Shown: positions 23,899 to 32,095 of the stretch, one piece after another
Layout of the letters: the number at the start of each line of letters is the position of its first letter
Numbering within the stretch: the stretch's first letter is position 1
Assembly (NCBI GenBank): GCA_002725445.1
Contig: PBPD01000059.1
Span: 1-33,370 of the forward strand
Length of the DNA: 33,370 bases
Direction of reading: 5' to 3'
Source: Rickettsiales bacterium
Lineage (GTDB): Bacteria > Pseudomonadota > Alphaproteobacteria > Rickettsiales > UBA3002
Made by a program: the position numbers and the translations under genes
The notes under the pieces: model-generated
Told to the model about the DNA's origin: nothing
What the model saw: the letters and a program-made list of their open reading frames with translations, nothing else
Databases searched by the model: none

Positions 23899-24507
23899 AC
23901 TAATTATTTGCATAAAGGCGACTTGCCCACCGATGTTCAATTCAAAGGCGATATTGCCGTAGATTCTGAGGCAATGGGCCTGAATAATTTTCGTGATCGC
24001 CTGTGTGTGGTGCAGCTGTCAGATGGCAAGGGCGATGCGCATTTGGTGCAGTTTGAAAAAGGTGTCTATAACGCGCCTAATCTGTGCAAACTGCTGACCG
24101 ACGAGTCGCGGGTAAAAATTTTCCATTTTGCGCGCTTTGATGTCGCCATCATGAAGCATTATCTGGATGTGCTGACCGCGCCTATCTACTGCACAAAGAT
24201 TGCATCCAAACTGGTGCGTACCTTCACCGACCGTCATGGGTTCCGCGATTTGTGTCGCGAATTGATCAATGTTGATGTCTCCAAGCTTCAGCAATCGTCT
24301 GACTGGGGGGCAGATACGCTAACGCCTGAGCAAATCGACTATGCGGCTTCGGATGTGCTGTACTTGCACGATTTGCGCGAACGTCTGAATGTCATGCTGG
24401 AGCGTGAGGGGCGCGTGGAGTTGGCTGAGGAATGTTTCCGGTTCTTGCCAGCGCGTGCCGAGCTGGATCTGGCCGGTTGGCTTGATGTTGACATCTTTGC
24501 GCATTAA
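23896..24507 (+). CDS. rnd: Ribonuclease D (single exonuclease domain, short form)
   Basis: This 203-residue DEDDy-type 3'-5' exonuclease acts in RNA 3'-end processing. Motif I is VDSEAMGL (D and E ligands), motif II is FHFARFDVAIM, and motif III is YAASDVLYLHDL (Tyr and Asp). The HRDC domains of E. coli RNase D are absent, as usual for the short alphaproteobacterial form. The start is inferred as ATT 23896, giving an N-terminus of (M)TNYLHKGDLPTDV, which matches the family's TxxLHxGDLP opening; a TTG start at 23908 would cut into this conserved block. A perfectly spaced AAGGAGA precedes the ATT. kdsD follows after 17 nt, so rnd heads the LPS block. Confidence 0.9.
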   Translation: MTNYLHKGDLPTDVQFKGDIAVDSEAMGLNNFRDRLCVVQLSDGKGDAHLVQFEKGVYNAPNLCKLLTDESRVKIFHFARFDVAIMKHYLDVLTAPIYCTKIASKLVRTFTDRHGFRDLCRELINVDVSKLQQSSDWGADTLTPEQIDYAASDVLYLHDLRERLNVMLEREGRVELAEECFRFLPARAELDLAGWLDVDIFAH

Positions 24508-24524
24508 ATACAGCGCACCATTTT

Positions 24525-25508
24525 ATGAATATGCACAGTAAACAACAGGTTGCTATGAGTCAGGATATTGCCAGCGGCAAATATGTATTGGAGCAGGAAA
24601 TTAAAGGCCTGCAAGCCGTATCAGATACGCTGGATGAGCGTTTTGAAGCGGTGGTAGAGCTGTTTGCTTCCATCAAAGGGCGCGTGATTATCAGCGGTAT
24701 GGGTAAGAGCGGCCATATTGCAAACAAAATTGCGGCTACCATGGCATCGACGGGCACACCGGCCTTTTTTGTCCATCCAAGCGAAGCAAGCCACGGCGAT
24801 CTGGGAATGATCACGCCGGATGATGCGGTGCTACTGCTTTCCAATTCGGGTGAAACGGCAGAGCTGAGTGATCTGATTGCCTTTACCCGTCGGTTTTCGA
24901 TTCCGCTGGTTGGCATGGTGCGGCGAAGCACGTCCACGCTGGTGGATGCGGCTGACATTGCGATTGTATTGCCTGAAATTCCCGAAGCATCGCCTACCGG
25001 CGCACCCACGACATCTACCGCGATGATGCTGGCTTACGGTGACGCGGTGGCAATCGCCTTGCTGGAGCGCAAAGGCTTCACGCCGGAGGATTTCCATGTG
25101 CTGCATCCGGGGGGTAAGCTGGGCAAAGCCTTCATGCGGGTGAAAGATCTGATGCACGGAGCAGACGAATTGCCATTGGTGCAGACAGACCTGCCCATGC
25201 AGGACGTGCTGATAGAAATGACTGCCAAACGCTTTGGCTGTGTCGGCGTGGTAAACAGCGAAGGCGTATTGCAGGGTATCATTACCGATGGGGACTTGCG
25301 TCGCCATATGGGCGATGATCTGTTGTCGCAAACCGCAGGCGGCGTGATGACGCAAGGCGCAGTGACCACCACCCCTAAAATGCTGGCAGCAGAAGCGCTG
25401 GGTATAATGAATGCCAAAGCTATTACCTGCCTGTTCGCGCTGGATGAAGCGCAAAAGCCCGTTGGCATTATCCACATTCATGATTGCCTGCGTGCAGGGG
25501 TGATGTAA
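24525..25508 (+). CDS. kdsD: Arabinose-5-phosphate isomerase (KdsD/KpsF)
   Basis: This enzyme interconverts ribulose-5-phosphate and arabinose-5-phosphate, the first step toward KDO of lipopolysaccharide. The 327-residue protein has a SIS sugar-isomerase domain (IISGMGKSGHIANKIAATM, then FVHPSEASHGDLGMI and LLLSNSGETAEL) and the conserved FHVLHPGGKLGK. Two CBS domains follow from about residue 208 (VKDLMHGADELPLV and GGVMTQGAVTT). ATG 24525 is used, but an in-frame ATG at 24555 is possible, as neither has a strong ribosome site. Its stop overlaps the lptC start by one base (TAATG). The layout ties KDO supply to LPS export. Confidence 0.94.
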   Translation: MNMHSKQQVAMSQDIASGKYVLEQEIKGLQAVSDTLDERFEAVVELFASIKGRVIISGMGKSGHIANKIAATMASTGTPAFFVHPSEASHGDLGMITPDDAVLLLSNSGETAELSDLIAFTRRFSIPLVGMVRRSTSTLVDAADIAIVLPEIPEASPTGAPTTSTAMMLAYGDAVAIALLERKGFTPEDFHVLHPGGKLGKAFMRVKDLMHGADELPLVQTDLPMQDVLIEMTAKRFGCVGVVNSEGVLQGIITDGDLRRHMGDDLLSQTAGGVMTQGAVTTTPKMLAAEALGIMNAKAITCLFALDEAQKPVGIIHIHDCLRAGVM

Positions 25509-26182
25509 TGGCAGAGCGGCCCACAAAACAGGCGAGCAGCCAGGGGTGGGTAAACCGCGAGGCCGACAAACTGCTCGCATCCATTGGTAAATACACGCAA
25601 TTCGTGTTTTTCAGCAAAATGTCGCTGTTGGGGCTGGCGCTGTTGCTGATTCTCACCATCATCATTCTGCCTGTCATCAACGCCGACAAAGAGGGGCTGC
25701 GCATCGCATTCAATAATGCGAAAGAAAAAGCCGAATCGGTGCCTATGATGACTAACCCCAAATTTCAGGGGGTGGACGAGAATAATCAGCCCTATACTAT
25801 CACCGCAAATTCTGCCTTGCAGCATGATGCACAAACCATTGTGCTCGATAAAATTCAGGCTGATATTTTTCTGAAAGATGATGCCTGGATGAATTTGTCG
25901 GCCAATGATGGCACGCTGAATACAACCAATAAATCGCTGCTGCTAAAGGGAAATGTACATATTTTTCATGATGCTGGCTATGAGTTCGTGACCGAGGAAA
26001 TGCATGTCGATATGGATCAGAACAAGGCCTATGGTGATAAGGATGTGCAGGGGAAAGGCCCGATGGGCGTATTACGTGCAACCGGATTTAGCGTGACAGA
26101 CCGTGGTCAGGTGATGCAGTTTAACGGTAGGGTGCACTTAACGGTCTATCCAAATGCAGGAGATGAGAAGAATGATGCGTAA
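25508..26182 (+). CDS. lptC: LPS export system protein LptC
   Basis: LptC is the bitopic inner-membrane component that hands LPS from LptFG to the periplasmic LptA bridge. The 224-residue protein has a cytoplasmic tail, one membrane span (about 37-57) and a periplasmic beta-jellyroll segment. That segment has the family patterns FQGVDENNQPYTITA, IFLKDDAWMNLSANDG and LLLKGNVHIFHDAGYEF. The ATG shares one base with the kdsD stop, and lptA begins inside its 3' end. Sequence conservation in LptC is low, so the assignment leans on these patterns and on position. Confidence 0.9.
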   Translation: MAERPTKQASSQGWVNREADKLLASIGKYTQFVFFSKMSLLGLALLLILTIIILPVINADKEGLRIAFNNAKEKAESVPMMTNPKFQGVDENNQPYTITANSALQHDAQTIVLDKIQADIFLKDDAWMNLSANDGTLNTTNKSLLLKGNVHIFHDAGYEFVTEEMHVDMDQNKAYGDKDVQGKGPMGVLRATGFSVTDRGQVMQFNGRVHLTVYPNAGDEKNDA

Positions 26183-26696
26183 CATGCTGGCTGGAATGGT
26201 GATGGTATTGCTGCCATGTGTGGCTATGGCGCAAGCCCCGGCGCTGGATAGCGACCAGCCGATTGAGATAACAGCAGACTCTCTGGAAGTGCTGCAAGAG
26301 CAGCAGCGTGCCATCTTCCGTGGCAATGTAGAGGCGCAGCAGGGCAATATTGACATGAATTCCGACACCATGACCGTGTTCTACAAAGGCGGCGGTGGTG
26401 CTGCGATGGGGAGCAAGATTTCCAAGATCGAAGCCACAGGCAATGTGTTCTTTGCCGCACCTCAGGAAACTGCTCGCGGTGAGCAGGCGATCTATGATGT
26501 GGATAGCGAAATGATCTATCTGACCGGCAACGTCGTGCTCACCCGCGATAAAAATGTACTAAAAGGTAGTAAATTAGAATATAATCTCGCCAGCGGCCGT
26601 AGTGTGTTGACGGGTGGCGTGACAACCACAACCGATGGCACTAAAACACAAGGCGGGCGTGTGCGCGGCTTATTCGTGCCGGATAACGCAAAATAA
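26172..26696 (+). CDS. lptA: LPS transport periplasmic protein LptA
   Basis: LptA forms the periplasmic bridge that carries LPS to the outer membrane. From ATG 26172 the protein has 174 residues. The signal peptide has a Met-rich core and ends AMA at residue 20. The OstA-type beta-jellyroll follows: PIEITADSLEVLQEQQRAIF, then GNVEAQQGNIDMNSDTMTVFY, SKIEATGNVFFAAPQETARG and MIYLTGNVVLTRDKNVLKG. Four in-frame ATGs exist (26154, 26163, 26172, 26175); AGGAG at 26158-26162 favours 26172 or 26175. The gene overlaps lptC and is 44 nt upstream of lptB. Confidence 0.93.
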   Translation: MMRNMLAGMVMVLLPCVAMAQAPALDSDQPIEITADSLEVLQEQQRAIFRGNVEAQQGNIDMNSDTMTVFYKGGGGAAMGSKISKIEATGNVFFAAPQETARGEQAIYDVDSEMIYLTGNVVLTRDKNVLKGSKLEYNLASGRSVLTGGVTTTTDGTKTQGGRVRGLFVPDNAK

Positions 26697-26740
26697 CAGG
26701 CTGGGTTTTCACAGCTGACGCAAAAGAATAAGGAGACGGC

Positions 26741-27586
26741 ATGGCTTGGCTAAGCCTTGTTAAATCAGAAAAAAACAATGCATCTGCCCCCGATTTTGGG
26801 CCGGGCGATGCGCGCGGTGAGTCGTCGGGTGACGACGAGCACAAACCCGCTTTGGTAGATACTCAGTCAGGGCTGGCCGTGTCTAATCTTGGCAAGCAAT
26901 ATGCCAAGCGCCCAGTGGTACGAAATGTCAGCTTGTCGGTGAATCGTGGCGAGGCTGTGGGGCTGCTTGGGCCGAACGGTGCAGGTAAAACGACCTGTTT
27001 TTACATGATTACAGGGTTGGTGCAGCCCAATTACGGTAGCATCTATCTGGATGGAACGGACATCACCAACCTGCCAATGTATCGGCGCGCGCGGTTGGGT
27101 ATTGGTTATTTGCCGCAGGAAGCATCGATCTTTCGTGGTATGACCGTGGAACAGAATATCATGTCGGTGCTTGAGGTGAGCGAGCCGGTAGCCGATGTGC
27201 GCCAAAGCATGCTGGAAGAGTTGATGGCCGAATTTTCGGTGACGCATTTGCGTCAATCGCCCGCGCTTGGTTTGTCGGGTGGTGAGCGCCGCCGCGTGGA
27301 AATTGCCCGTGCACTGGCCAGTCGCCCTTCTTTTATTCTGCTGGATGAGCCGTTAGCGGGTATCGACCCGATCGCTATTTCCGATGTACGCGATTTGGTA
27401 AGCCACCTGAAAGACCGCGGCATTGGCGTGTTGATTACCGACCATAATGTGCGTGAAACGCTGGATATCATTGACCGTGCCTACATCATCCACGATGGAA
27501 CCGTGCTGAAAGAAGGCTCGCCGGATGACATTGTGAATGACGTAGATGTGCGTCGGGTATATCTGGGAGAAAAATTCAGTTTGTAG
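26741..27586 (+). CDS. lptB: LPS export ABC transporter ATPase LptB
   Basis: LptB is the ATPase that powers LPS extraction from the inner membrane with LptF and LptG. The 281-residue protein has Walker A GPNGAGKTT (77-85), Q-loop Q126 in YLPQEASIF, signature LSGGERRR (178-185), Walker B ILLDEPLAGIDP (D202, E203) and switch His235 in ITDHNVRE. GTVLKEGSPDDIV and VRRVYLGEKF are LptB-specific. The first 43 residues are an extra acidic, low-complexity extension absent from E. coli LptB. AAGGAGA shortly upstream supports ATG 26741. rpoN starts 3 nt after the stop. Confidence 0.96.
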   Translation: MAWLSLVKSEKNNASAPDFGPGDARGESSGDDEHKPALVDTQSGLAVSNLGKQYAKRPVVRNVSLSVNRGEAVGLLGPNGAGKTTCFYMITGLVQPNYGSIYLDGTDITNLPMYRRARLGIGYLPQEASIFRGMTVEQNIMSVLEVSEPVADVRQSMLEELMAEFSVTHLRQSPALGLSGGERRRVEIARALASRPSFILLDEPLAGIDPIAISDVRDLVSHLKDRGIGVLITDHNVRETLDIIDRAYIIHDGTVLKEGSPDDIVNDVDVRRVYLGEKFSL

Positions 27587-27589
27587 TGT

Positions 27590-29098
27590 ATGGCACACGA
27601 GCAAAAACTTGAGATACGCCAAAGCCAATCGCTGGTAATGACCACCCAGCTGCAGCAATCTATTAAGCTGCTGCAACTCTCCTCCATGGAATTAAATGCC
27701 TTTGTTGCCGAAGAGCTGGAGAAAAACCCGTTGCTGGCACGCGAGGATAGCGACCGGCTGGAAGCAACCGGCACAGAACAAACCCCTGAAGACCGTGATG
27801 CAGAACGTTCTGCGCAATCTGACGAGCGCGGCGACAATGACGACACGCAAACCAGCCGCAGTGATGCGCTGGATGATCAGGGCACCAGCGGCTGGCAGGA
27901 AGACAGTGAATATCGCAGCCAGTCAGTCGGGCGCAAAGACGTGGCCACACGTGCAAGCGGTGGTGGCGGGGGCGATAGTTCGGACTATATTGAGCAGACC
28001 GTCTCGTCCGAGATATCGCTGCGCGATCACCTGTTTGAGCAGCTTCAGGTGGATATTGAAGACCCGCTCAAGCGTATGATTGGCGCGCAGCTGATTGATA
28101 TGATCGACGAGTCGGGCTATCTGCGCGACGATATGGATAGTCTGGCCGAAACGCTGAATGCCGAAGAAGCGCTGATTGAGGAAACCATACAGGAATTGCA
28201 GCAATTCGATCCGGCAGGCATTTTTGCGCGCAGCTTGCAGGAATGTCTGAGCCTGCAATTGAAAGACAAAAACCTCTACGATCCCATCATGCAAACCTTT
28301 GTAGAAAATATTGAGTTAATGGGGCGCGGAGAGCTGCAAAAATTGCAAAAACTGTGCGGGGTGGACGGAGAAGAATTCGCAGATTTGCTGAGGGACATCC
28401 GCCGTATGAACCCTAAGCCGGCCAGTCAATTCATCAACGATGCCGCGCAGGCGATTGAACCAGACGTGCTGGTGCGTCGTGGTAAGGGGGGCAAATGGCT
28501 GATTGAGCTGAATAGCGATACATTGCCGCGTGTGTTGTTAAACCAGCATTATTTTGCCGAGCTGGATGCCAAGGCGCGAGACAAAGAAGCCAAAAAATAC
28601 CTCAACGAGCAATTTTCCAATGCAAGCTGGCTGGTGCGGGCACTGGATCAGCGGGCGAACACCATATTGAAGGTGGCCACCGAACTGGTGAAGCAGCAAG
28701 AAAAGTTTTTGCTATATGGCATTCGTTTTCTGAAGCCACTTACCCTGAAAGATATCGCGTTGGCGGTGGATATGCATGAGAGCACGATTAGCCGGGTCAC
28801 TACCAATAAATTTATGTCGACACCGCGTGGTATTTTCGAGCTGAAATATTTCTTTACCTCTTCCTTGGCGGGGGCCAGCGGCGGCACGGAATATTCCAGC
28901 AAAACCGTGATGTTCTACATCAAAGAATATATCGACAAAGAAGACCCCAAGAAGATCCTTTCCGATGATGCCATCGTCGAAAAACTGAAAGAACGTAATA
29001 TCGAGGTGGCACGCCGTACTGTAGCTAAGTACCGTGAGGCGATGCATATCCCGTCATCGGTGGTGCGTCGTCGCGAAAAAGCACATCTGGTCAGCTAG
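27590..29098 (+). CDS. rpoN: RNA polymerase sigma-54 factor
   Basis: RpoN directs polymerase to -24/-12 promoters and needs an AAA+ activator. The 502-residue protein has region I with the Gln/Leu-rich LEIRQSQSLVMTTQLQQSIK and LEKNPLL, an acidic variable linker (about 55-125), the core-binding domain, and a helix-turn-helix (LKDIALAVDMHESTISRVT). The RpoN box ARRTVAKYRE is at 474-483. It lies between lptB and the nitrogen-PTS genes, a common arrangement in proteobacteria. Here a CpaF-type gene separates rpoN from hpf. No Shine-Dalgarno is obvious, so translation may be coupled to lptB. Confidence 0.97.
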   Translation: MAHEQKLEIRQSQSLVMTTQLQQSIKLLQLSSMELNAFVAEELEKNPLLAREDSDRLEATGTEQTPEDRDAERSAQSDERGDNDDTQTSRSDALDDQGTSGWQEDSEYRSQSVGRKDVATRASGGGGGDSSDYIEQTVSSEISLRDHLFEQLQVDIEDPLKRMIGAQLIDMIDESGYLRDDMDSLAETLNAEEALIEETIQELQQFDPAGIFARSLQECLSLQLKDKNLYDPIMQTFVENIELMGRGELQKLQKLCGVDGEEFADLLRDIRRMNPKPASQFINDAAQAIEPDVLVRRGKGGKWLIELNSDTLPRVLLNQHYFAELDAKARDKEAKKYLNEQFSNASWLVRALDQRANTILKVATELVKQQEKFLLYGIRFLKPLTLKDIALAVDMHESTISRVTTNKFMSTPRGIFELKYFFTSSLAGASGGTEYSSKTVMFYIKEYIDKEDPKKILSDDAIVEKLKERNIEVARRTVAKYREAMHIPSSVVRRREKAHLVS

Positions 29099-29160
29099 CC
29101 AGATATGGTTGCAATCGCGCAGGCCTCTGCTAAAACTAAAAAGAAACACAGAATGAATCT

Positions 29161-30375
29161 ATGACCGAAGCCCTCGAATCGCGCATTGCCCAGTTGGAAG
29201 CCCAGCTAGCCGCTCTTTCAACTCAGTCCGCTCCTGAAGCCGACCACGACGCTGCCGTGCAGGAAATGACCGACGAACTGGTCGCCAGCCTGTCCGATTT
29301 TGGGCCTATTCAGCCTTTGCTGGAAGATGATTCCATAAACGATATTCTTATCAACGGTGCTAAGCAGATCTATGTAGAGCGCAATGGCCGTTTGGAGCTG
29401 ACCGATGTCACCTATCCCGATGAGGCGGCAGTACTGGAGATAGCCGATAAGATTGTGCGTATGGTGGGGCGTAGCCTGAACCGTAACCGTCCCTTGGTTG
29501 ATGCGCGTCTGAGTGATGGTAGTCGTGTGAATATTATTGCGCCACCGCTGGCGGTGGATGGCACATCCATCTCGATTCGTAAATTCGCCAAGAATATTAT
29601 CACGCTGGACGCGATGCGCGATCAGCAGAATGTGTCGCAGGCCTTGTGCGATTTTCTGAAAGTAGTTGGGCGTTGCCGCCTGAATGTAATGATCTCCGGC
29701 GGTACCGGTTCTGGTAAGACGACATTGCTTAATGCGGTGTCGCAAAATATTGATGATTGGGAGCGCGTGGTTACCATCGAGGACGCCGCCGAATTGCGCT
29801 TGCAGCAGCCGCATGTGGTACGCCTGGAAACCAAGCCGGTGTCATTTGGCCGCAGGCGCGAGGAAGAAGTCTCGATGCGTGATCTGGTGAAAAATGCGCT
29901 GCGTATGCGCCCTGACCGCATTATCGTGGGTGAGGTGCGTGGTGCCGAAGCATTCGACATGATGCAAGCCATGAATACGGGCCATGAAGGCTCACTTACC
30001 ACCATCCACGCCAACCACCCGCGCGATGCGTTGTCACGTTTGGAGAATATGATCAATATGGCGAATCTGAATTTGCCGATGAATTCAATTCGCTATCAGA
30101 TATCTTCGGCGATTAATTTGATTATTCAGGTCAGCCGCATGCGCGATGGCCACCGCCGCATCACCTACGTGTCCGAGATTGTGGGTATGGAAGGCGATAC
30201 CATTACTATGCAGGATTTGTTCACCTATAATATTGCCGGTGAAGGCGCTGACGGCAAACTACAAGGCCAGTTCGAATGGACAGGTATTATGCCGCGCTTT
30301 ATTCGCCGGGCAGCGTATTATGGTGAGGCTGACAGGCTGGCAAATGCGCTGGGCGTAAAATTGCCTGCAATGTAG
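29161..30375 (+). CDS. CpaF/TadA-type secretion ATPase
   Basis: This 404-residue ATPase belongs to the type II/IV secretion superfamily, CpaF branch, which powers Tad/Flp pilus assembly. After a short N-terminal coiled coil (about 5-20) come FGPIQPLLEDDSINDILING, Walker A GGTGSGKTT (180-188), the Asp box VVTIEDAAELRL, Walker B DRIIVGEVRG with E258, and the His box GHEGSLTTIHAN (274-285). It has no other tad/cpa gene beside it in the window. It stands 62 nt after rpoN and 117 nt before hpf, splitting the usual rpoN-hpf pair. It could work with pilus genes elsewhere. The symbol is left blank because the paralogue is not determined. Confidence 0.9.
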   Translation: MTEALESRIAQLEAQLAALSTQSAPEADHDAAVQEMTDELVASLSDFGPIQPLLEDDSINDILINGAKQIYVERNGRLELTDVTYPDEAAVLEIADKIVRMVGRSLNRNRPLVDARLSDGSRVNIIAPPLAVDGTSISIRKFAKNIITLDAMRDQQNVSQALCDFLKVVGRCRLNVMISGGTGSGKTTLLNAVSQNIDDWERVVTIEDAAELRLQQPHVVRLETKPVSFGRRREEEVSMRDLVKNALRMRPDRIIVGEVRGAEAFDMMQAMNTGHEGSLTTIHANHPRDALSRLENMINMANLNLPMNSIRYQISSAINLIIQVSRMRDGHRRITYVSEIVGMEGDTITMQDLFTYNIAGEGADGKLQGQFEWTGIMPRFIRRAAYYGEADRLANALGVKLPAM

Positions 30376-30492
30376 ACTGAATGCACCGATCCGGCTTGGA
30401 GAAAGAAGTTTTTTGCGCTAAAATGACTAATTGGAAATTGACAAACGCATATCTATCGTTAACTACAACATCAACAAACTAGCGAGGCAGGA

Positions 30493-31092
30493 ATGACAGA
30501 CGTTCGCATTAATATTACTGGTAAAAAAATGGAGTTGGGTGAATCGCTCCAATCGCACATCGAAAACCGTTTGAACGACGTGTTCAGCAAATATCTGGAC
30601 AAAGTCAATGCTGCCGAAGTGGTGGTGACGAAAGAAGCGCATCTTTTCCGTTGTGACATTCAGGCGAATATTGGCACGCATTCAGGTGTGCAGATTAAGA
30701 GCCGTGGCGAGCTGGAAGATGTGTATGGCGCATTTGATGCCGCTGCTGAGAAATGTGAGAAGCAACTGCGCCGCTACAAGCGCCGCATTACCAACCATAA
30801 CAAGCAACGTGCTGAGCAGGAAGCGGCTGTACGTCAGGCCGTGCAATATACACTGGCGCCTGAGCAAGAAGACGAGTTGGCAGAAGAAGGCGGACCAGCA
30901 GTGATTGCTGAAATTCCAACGCAGATTGACACCCTGACCGTAAGTGAGGCGGTGATGCGCATGGATTTGGAAGATTTGCCAGCGCTTACCTTCTATAATT
31001 CTGCGAATGGTAAGATCAATTTTGTCTATCGCCGCCCGGATGGGAATATCTCTTGGGTGGATGTGCATGACGCGGCAGAAGCCGCCGCCTAG
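30493..31092 (+). CDS. hpf: Ribosome hibernation-promoting factor, long form
   Basis: This protein dimerises and silences ribosomes in stationary phase. The 199-residue long form has the N-terminal RaiA fold (VRINITGKKMELGESLQSHI through YGAFDAAAEKCEKQLRRYKRR) and a C-terminal dimerisation domain (VVMRMDLEDLPALTFYNSA-like, ending NFVYRRPDGNISWVDVH). An acidic linker joins them (about 115-140). GAGGCAGGA directly precedes the ATG. A TTGACA at 30438-30443 may be a -35 element but lacks a convincing -10. ptsN follows after 36 nt. Confidence 0.95.
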   Translation: MTDVRINITGKKMELGESLQSHIENRLNDVFSKYLDKVNAAEVVVTKEAHLFRCDIQANIGTHSGVQIKSRGELEDVYGAFDAAAEKCEKQLRRYKRRITNHNKQRAEQEAAVRQAVQYTLAPEQEDELAEEGGPAVIAEIPTQIDTLTVSEAVMRMDLEDLPALTFYNSANGKINFVYRRPDGNISWVDVHDAAEAAA

Positions 31093-31128
31093 CGCCTTTA
31101 CGACTAAAAAAAGCACACACATTATCTT

Positions 31129-31581
31129 ATGAATATTGCTGAATTACTCACGCGCGATTCTATTCTATTGCATGTGCCGGCGGGCAGTCAGCGTCAGGCA
31201 TTGCAGCAGATTGCAGCGCACGCCTCGCAAATGACGGAAATACGCGAACGCACATTGCTGGATGGATTGGTCGAGCGTGAGCGATTGGGCAGTACGGCTG
31301 TGGGCGATGGTGTGGCCATTCCGCATGCACGTTTCGCCGGATTGAATAAAGTGTATGGTTTTTTCATTCGCTTGCAGGAAGGGGTAGAGTTTGACGCCCC
31401 GGACGACAAGAAAGTCGATCTGATTTTCGCCTTGCTGGCACCTGAGAGTGCGAATGCAGAACATTTGAAAGTGCTGGCGCGTATTTCCCGCATTTTGCGT
31501 GACGAAAATAATTGCTCGCTATTACGCCAGCAGGATTCCAAAGACCAGATATTCGAGTTGCTCACTTCCGAGGATCAGTAA
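31129..31581 (+). CDS. ptsN: Nitrogen-PTS EIIA component
   Basis: EIIA(Ntr) is the output protein of the nitrogen phosphotransferase system, regulating potassium and nitrogen responses according to its phosphorylation. The 150-residue protein has the phosphoacceptor H66 in GVAIPHARF. It has typical flanks: LVERERLGSTAVGDG before and KKVDLIFALLAPE and HLKVLARISRILRD after. Its stop codon directly abuts the hprK start (31579-31582), so the two are translated together. Confidence 0.96.
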   Translation: MNIAELLTRDSILLHVPAGSQRQALQQIAAHASQMTEIRERTLLDGLVERERLGSTAVGDGVAIPHARFAGLNKVYGFFIRLQEGVEFDAPDDKKVDLIFALLAPESANAEHLKVLARISRILRDENNCSLLRQQDSKDQIFELLTSEDQ

Positions 31582-32040
31582 ATGCAGTGCCATGCCAGCT
31601 GTGTGAAATGGTTTGGCAACGGCATTTTGTTGCTGGGTGAGAGCGGGGCAGGCAAATCAGAGGCGGCGTTGCGCCTGCTGCATGCTGGCGCTGAGCTGGT
31701 GGCCGATGACATTACCCTGCTACGTGAAAAAGACGGAAAACTACTAGCTAGCGCTCCCACTTCGTTGCAAGGAATGCTGGAGGTGCGCGGCGTAGGCATT
31801 TTGCGCTATCCATACGTTGCGGAAAGTGCCGTGCATGTGGCCGTCGCGCTAGGGGAAGAGGAGCGGTTGCCCGCTCAAAACGCGCGTCCGTTTGGCGGGG
31901 TGACGTTGCCTGTTCTCACATTGAATCACCATCATGCTATGTTTGCCGATAAAGTGCGCGCAGCGCTCCATGCACTGCAAGAGCCTGCGCATATAGATGT
32001 GGGATTTTCGGCAGAGTCAGCCACAGAAAAGGCGAGTTGA
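31582..32040 (+). CDS. hprK: HPr kinase/phosphorylase, short alphaproteobacterial form
   Basis: HprK phosphorylates a regulatory serine on HPr. The 152-residue protein contains only the C-terminal catalytic domain, as usual in alphaproteobacteria. The P-loop is GESGAGKS (19-26), acidic residues VADD are at 40-43, and the HprK signature LEVRGVGIL is at 66-74. The start directly follows the ptsN stop. The following 55-nt gap lacks the rapZ gene often found here in alphaproteobacteria. The gap has a GACTTG/CAAGTC inverted repeat (32059-32064 and 32088-32093) just before the next ATG. Confidence 0.93.
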   Translation: MQCHASCVKWFGNGILLLGESGAGKSEAALRLLHAGAELVADDITLLREKDGKLLASAPTSLQGMLEVRGVGILRYPYVAESAVHVAVALGEEERLPAQNARPFGGVTLPVLTLNHHHAMFADKVRAALHALQEPAHIDVGFSAESATEKAS

Positions 32041-32095
32041 TGCCCGTATTGTCGAGAAGACTTGCATAACGCTTAAAATAGGTTAGACAAGTCGA

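Noticed and set aside
30438..30465. Complete promoter for hpf from the TTGACA at 30438
   Set aside because: No -10 hexamer close to consensus occurs 15-18 nt downstream, so only the -35 half is visible.
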